Below, piece after piece: positions 6,077-9,250 of a stretch of DNA of 9,250 bases. The stretch spans positions 1 to 9,250 of the forward strand of contig JAJBSZ010000337.1 in assembly GCA_020861125.1 (NCBI GenBank), written 5' to 3'. Position 1 is the first letter of the stretch. Each line of letters opens with the position of its first letter. Made by a program: the position numbers and the translations under genes. The notes below the pieces were generated by a model. It was given only the letters and a program-made list of their open reading frames with translations, was not told the DNA's origin and made no database searches. This DNA is from Planctomycetota bacterium (GTDB taxonomy: Bacteria > Planctomycetota > SZUA-567).

Positions 6077-6853
6077 TTATCCCGCGCCACCATCCGCCAC
6101 CACCACCCGCAGGGCGTTGTCGTTGTCGGATGCTTCCAGGCGTTGTCCCGGCTGGACCACGGCGAATTCCGCTTCCGGCCACTCCCCGCCCAAGAGCATT
6201 GCCACCAGCCGCGTATCCAGCCGTTGCCGTTCGAACCGCCAGCCGTTTCGGGCCGCGTACTGCGCCACGTACTGGCGTTCCGCCGCCGCGTCGGGGTTGG
6301 CCGGGCTTTCCAGATAGACGGCCCGGGCGTAATTTTCCTTCCAGGACTCGGTCAAAACTTCCATGAGATACGCCGCTTCCACCTCGCCGTGGCGTTCCGC
6401 CAACTGCCGGCGGAGCTGGTCGGCGTTTCCGGGCGCGTCGTCTTCCACCGCGGCGCCGAATCCCGGAGCCACCCGGTCGCGGTGGGCGAGATACCCGCGG
6501 CTGAACCAGTAGGTGCCGGGGTGGGCGGCCAGCTGGTCCCGATGGCGGCGGGCTGAGCCGAGGTGGAGGGCAATGCAGTCGTGGACACGGGGTATGACCA
6601 GACGGGAATCCGGCGGCGGCGCCAGGCCGTGGGCGGCGCGGCTGCACAGCCCGAAGAGAAGAAGGATGGCGTCGTAGGCCTGACCGGCGCAGGCGGCGAT
6701 CCGGTCCCGGACGGCGGCGTGGAGGTCGCGGGGCCGGTTATGCAGCGCCATGGGCAGCCAGTCCCGGTCCACCGTCGCCGCCGCACCGCCGGCTGCCAGA
6801 ATGGCTTCCGCCTCCTCCCGCAACACGGCGCATCCGATGAGCTTCCGGCGCAT
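6077..6853 (-). CDS. DUF1638 family protein
   Basis: The 258-residue protein carries the DUF1638 pattern as I know it: a cysteine in the first strand (GCAVLREEAEAIL, Cys8), a leucine/histidine segment MALHNRPRDLHAAV (His38), YDAILLLFGLCSRAAHGL (Cys70), then RLVIPRVHDCIALHLGS (His91, Cys93) and HPGTYWFSRGYL (111-122). The conserved Cys and His residues look like metal or cofactor ligands, though the biochemical function is unknown. Family members are, to my recollection, often found near corrinoid methyltransferase genes in anaerobes; none are present here. There is no signal peptide, so it is probably cytoplasmic. The ATG at 6853 follows AGGAGAAGG with good spacing. It lies 37 bases downstream of the corA stop, so the two could be cotranscribed, and it converges on dxr with only 15 bases between the stops and no terminator visible there. 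Confidence 0.88.
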   Translation of the reverse strand: MRRKLIGCAVLREEAEAILAAGGAAATVDRDWLPMALHNRPRDLHAAVRDRIAACAGQAYDAILLLFGLCSRAAHGLAPPPDSRLVIPRVHDCIALHLGSARRHRDQLAAHPGTYWFSRGYLAHRDRVAPGFGAAVEDDAPGNADQLRRQLAERHGEVEAAYLMEVLTESWKENYARAVYLESPANPDAAAERQYVAQYAARNGWRFERQRLDTRLVAMLLGGEWPEAEFAVVQPGQRLEASDNDNALRVVVADGGAG

Positions 6854-6890
6854 CGCCTTCTCCTGCCCGAGTGGTAGGGCCTGCCGGCTG

Positions 6891-7850
6891 CTACAGCCAC
6901 CGTTTGCGTTTCATGTACAGGACCGGCAGCAGGGCGGTCGCCGTCATGAACAGGACGGACAGGGGATAGCCGTAGGACCAGCCCAATTCCGGCATGCGCT
7001 GAAAATTCATGCCATACACCCCGGCGATGAGCATCGGCGGCGACCGCACCAGGGTGACGATGGAGAGTATGCGGATAATCTTGGTTTCCTCAAGGTTGAT
7101 GATGCCCAGGGTGGCATCGAGGTTGAAGGAGAGCTTGTTCATGAAAAACCCGGCCTCATCCGACAGGGCGGTACAGTCGTTTTTCATACCTTTAAAGATC
7201 TCCTTGTGCTGGCCCAGGCGCTCGTCCGGCAGGTAGGTGGCGACGAAGTTGATGATGCGGTGTAGGGAAGCGATGCTTTCCCGGATGCTCGCGACCCGTT
7301 CACCCATGCCGCCCATGCGGCGGAGGGCTTCGTCCAGGGCATGGCTGTCGGGGCCGGGGGCGCGCGCGTCGCGACTGGCGAACAGCACCGAGGTCAGGTG
7401 TTCCATATGCCGCATGGCCGCTTCCAGGTTGTCGGCGCGGTTGCCGACTTCGGCGTCGAGGAGACGGCAGAGGATGGCCAGGGCGGTCTCGCCGGCAGCG
7501 GTATCGCTGGCGGTCTCGCAAAAGGATTCGAGCTCGTGGTAGCGCACGGTGAGGAGCACGGTTTCAGATAGGATAAATGCCACCGGCAACGGCGGTCCCA
7601 CCGCGTGCACGGCGTTCAGGAGGGAGCCGATCATCACCAGGGTATCGCCCTCGGGATAGAGACGGCTGGAGAGTTCGATCGACATCATCGCCTCGCGGCT
7701 GGGAACAGCCACATCCAGGCGACGCTCCAGCCAGGCGAGTTCCGCGGCGGTGGGCGACAGGGCATCCAGCCAGATGATATCCTCTCTCCCGTCGGGATCG
7801 GGGACAACCTCCAGTCCCCCGCCCTCCCGGTTGCGATAGGCCGTGATCAT
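6891..7850 (-). CDS. corA: CorA-family divalent cation (Mg2+) channel
   Basis: This is an inner-membrane homopentameric channel for Mg2+, or possibly Co2+, Ni2+ or Zn2+. A soluble cytoplasmic domain (1 to about 255) is followed by two C-terminal membrane segments (about 262-279 and 294-312). The diagnostic pore motif GMN is at 280-282 in VYGMNFQRMPELGW, and the protein ends KRKRWL like other CorA proteins. I start at the ATG at 7850 (319 residues, MITAYRNREGG), which matches the family start and length (316 in E. coli). An in-frame ATG at 7922 would add 24 residues of low-complexity Gly/Thr/Asp and lies only 20 bases past a terminator hairpin, leaving little room for a promoter. Neither start has a good Shine-Dalgarno. 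If the 7922 start is used the gene is 6891-7922. The DUF1638 gene follows 37 bases downstream. Cation specificity cannot be read from sequence. Confidence 0.92.
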   Translation of the reverse strand: MITAYRNREGGGLEVVPDPDGREDIIWLDALSPTAAELAWLERRLDVAVPSREAMMSIELSSRLYPEGDTLVMIGSLLNAVHAVGPPLPVAFILSETVLLTVRYHELESFCETASDTAAGETALAILCRLLDAEVGNRADNLEAAMRHMEHLTSVLFASRDARAPGPDSHALDEALRRMGGMGERVASIRESIASLHRIINFVATYLPDERLGQHKEIFKGMKNDCTALSDEAGFFMNKLSFNLDATLGIINLEETKIIRILSIVTLVRSPPMLIAGVYGMNFQRMPELGWSYGYPLSVLFMTATALLPVLYMKRKRWL

Positions 7851-7942
7851 GCCGTGTCCGTCCGTCGCCGTGGTCCGTCCCTCCCCTGTCCCAGATAACT
7901 GTACCGGTTCCGCATCGCTCATGCCGGGTGGTTGACAACAAA

Positions 7943-7967
7943 GGCGGCGGCCCGGGCGGCCGCCGCC
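7943..7967 (-). terminator. Intrinsic terminator after the TRAP permease gene
   Basis: GGCGGCGGCC and GGCCGCCGCC (7943-7952 and 7958-7967) are perfect 10-base inverted repeats around a five-base loop. On the minus strand the hairpin is followed by TTTGTTGTC. It lies 58 bases past the stop of the TRAP gene and 20 bases before the upstream corA ATG at 7922, so it probably ends the transporter transcript and insulates corA. The T tract is short and interrupted. Confidence 0.6.
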
Positions 7968-7991
7968 GATGCAGACTCGGACCCACCTCCG

Positions 7992-8021
7992 CCGGCCGGT
8001 TGCGGCTCCGGAACCGGCCGG
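7992..8021 (-). repeat. Ten-base perfect inverted repeat at the 3' end of the TRAP gene
   Basis: CCGGCCGGTT (7992-8001) and AACCGGCCGG (8012-8021) are exact reverse complements with a ten-base loop, starting four bases after the TGA stop at 8026-8028 on the minus strand. No T tract follows, so by itself it is not a classic intrinsic terminator. It may stabilise the mRNA end or act together with the second hairpin at 7943-7967. Confidence 0.55.
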
Positions 8022-8025
8022 TCCT

Positions 8026-9250
8026 TCAGCTCCGTACCAGATTGGGCAGGAACATGACGATGGACGGGATGAAGGTGATAAGCAGCAAGCAGACGATCAT
8101 CACGATGATGAAAGGAATTATGCCCCGCGTCACCACCTCCAGCGGGACATTCCCCACCCGGGCCGCGACGAAGAGGTTGATCCCCAAGGGCGGGGTGACG
8201 AAGCCGATGGCGAGATTCACCACCATGATCAGGCCGAAATGGATGGGATTGAGGCCGAGCTGGGTCGCCACCGGCAGGAGGATCGGCGACAGGACGATGA
8301 TGGCCGGCGTGGTGTCCATGAAACAGCCCACCATGAGCAGCAGCAGGTTGACAAGGAGGAGAATGACGACGCCGTTGCTGGTGAGGTTGAGGATGGTCTC
8401 GGTGATCATGGCCGGGATCTGCTCCACCGTCAAGATGCGGGTAAAGGCGGTGGCGCAGCCGAGGATGACCATGGTGGTGCCGGTGGTGGAGCAGGCGTTG
8501 GCGATGGGCCGGAGCACGGTGCGGAAGGTCAATTCCCGGTGGATGAGGACGCCGCAGAAAAAGGCATACACCACCGCCACCGCCGCCGCCTCGGTGGGGG
8601 TGAAGACGCCGGCGTAGATACCGCCAAGGATGATGATGGGATTGATGAGCGCCCATTTCGCGTCCCAGCCCACACTCCAGGCCTTGCGCCAGGAAAACGG
8701 CTCGCTGTCGCCCGTCCAGCCTTGTCCGGCGCAGTAGAAATAGCAATAACCGATCAGCGCGCCGCCGATGAGCAGTCCGGGGAAAAAGCCGCCCAGGAAC
8801 ATGTCGGCGATGGAGGTGCCGGTGGCGACGCCGAAAATCACCATGGGAATGCTCGGCGGGATGATGACGCCGATGCAGCCGGCGGCGGCGATCACCGCCA
8901 GGGTAAAGGATCGGCTGTAGCCGCGGCGGAGCATGGACGGCACCACCATGCCGCCCACGGCCGCCACCGTGGCCGGTCCGGATCCGGAGACGGCGGCGAA
9001 GAACATGCACACCACCACGGTGACGATGGACAGACCACCGGTTATGCGGCCGAAAAAGACGTTGCAGAAATCGAGGATGCGCTTCGACACCCCGCCCGCG
9101 CCCATTAACTCGCCGGCGAGGATGAACAGGGGGATGGCCATGATCGGAAAAGAATCGCAGCCGGAGATGAGAGACTCATAGACGTATCCGGTGGACAGGG
9201 ACTCGCCGGCGACGATGGCCATGAGGGACGACATGCCGATGGCGATGCCC
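8026..9250 (-). CDS. dctM: TRAP transporter large permease subunit (DctM), N-terminus cut by window edge
   Basis: It is the large membrane subunit of a tripartite ATP-independent periplasmic transporter, which imports organic acids (C4-dicarboxylates, sialic acid or others) using a sodium or proton gradient together with a small membrane subunit (DctQ) and a periplasmic binding protein (DctP). The frame is open to the window edge: codons GIAIG precede an internal ATG at 9234, so the true start lies outside, probably about 20 residues further. The 407 residues seen are almost entirely hydrophobic, with about a dozen membrane segments, and carry DctM landmarks: FPIMAIPLFILAGELM, FFAAVSGSGPATVAAVGG, IIPPSIPMVIFGVATGTSIA, YAGVFTPTEAAAVAVVYAF, FMDTTPAIIVLSPILLP and GFVTPPLGINLFVA. 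The substrate cannot be read from this subunit. A hairpin follows 4 bases after the stop, with a terminator beyond. The DctQ and DctP genes, if present, would be to the right of the window. Confidence 0.93.
   Translation of the reverse strand, partial: GIAIGMSSLMAIVAGESLSTGYVYESLISGCDSFPIMAIPLFILAGELMGAGGVSKRILDFCNVFFGRITGGLSIVTVVVCMFFAAVSGSGPATVAAVGGMVVPSMLRRGYSRSFTLAVIAAAGCIGVIIPPSIPMVIFGVATGTSIADMFLGGFFPGLLIGGALIGYCYFYCAGQGWTGDSEPFSWRKAWSVGWDAKWALINPIIILGGIYAGVFTPTEAAAVAVVYAFFCGVLIHRELTFRTVLRPIANACSTTGTTMVILGCATAFTRILTVEQIPAMITETILNLTSNGVVILLLVNLLLLMVGCFMDTTPAIIVLSPILLPVATQLGLNPIHFGLIMVVNLAIGFVTPPLGINLFVAARVGNVPLEVVTRGIIPFIIVMIVCLLLITFIPSIVMFLPNLVRS

Noticed and set aside
7969..9108. Plus-strand open frame of 379 codons opposite the TRAP permease
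   Set aside because: It is rich in His, Asp, Gly and Arg with no domain, whereas the opposite strand encodes an unmistakable DctM permease.
1..9250. CRISPR array, insertion sequence, prophage or defence system
   Set aside because: No direct repeats with regular spacing, transposase motifs, integrase, or toxin/antitoxin or nuclease motifs were seen; the genes are mostly metabolic or transport.

Overview
The window is GC-rich bacterial chromosomal DNA, densely coded, with no rRNA, tRNA, insertion sequence, integrase or CRISPR array that I can see. Gene content (a TRAP-type solute transporter, the MEP isoprenoid pathway, arginine biosynthesis, a DUF1638 protein) suggests a GC-rich, probably Gram-negative bacterium. 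DUF1638 proteins are, as far as I know, mostly found in anaerobes and methylotrophic or corrinoid-using organisms, so an anaerobe is plausible, but the phylum cannot be fixed from this sequence alone.

Layout, left to right. 1-1023 (minus) is a membrane protein cut by the left edge, with an N-terminal region like the PhnA-like small membrane protein family. 1024-1341 is non-coding and holds an inverted repeat upstream of that gene and an intrinsic terminator for the next one. 1342-3217 (minus) is a two-gene unit: a small single-pass membrane protein followed after 7 bases by a 467-residue protein of unknown function with a poly-arginine tail. 3218-3527 is a divergent intergenic region with three RNA-like hairpins ahead of argH. 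3528-6061 (plus) is argH followed by dxr, joined by an ATGA stop/start overlap. 6077-6853 (minus) is a DUF1638 protein, convergent with dxr and only 15 bases away. 6891-7850 (minus) is a CorA-family magnesium/divalent cation channel. 7943-8021 holds two strong hairpins, the second with a T-rich tail, separating corA from the last gene. 8026-9250 (minus) is a TRAP transporter large membrane subunit (DctM type) cut by the right edge.

Two recognisable biosynthetic enzymes (argininosuccinate lyase and DXP reductoisomerase) form a coupled plus-strand operon, although they serve unrelated pathways. On the minus strand corA and the DUF1638 gene may share a transcript. The 1342-3217 pair has no assignable function and is the best candidate for something undescribed, though nothing in it shows a defined new system. 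Most of the window is ordinary housekeeping and transport.
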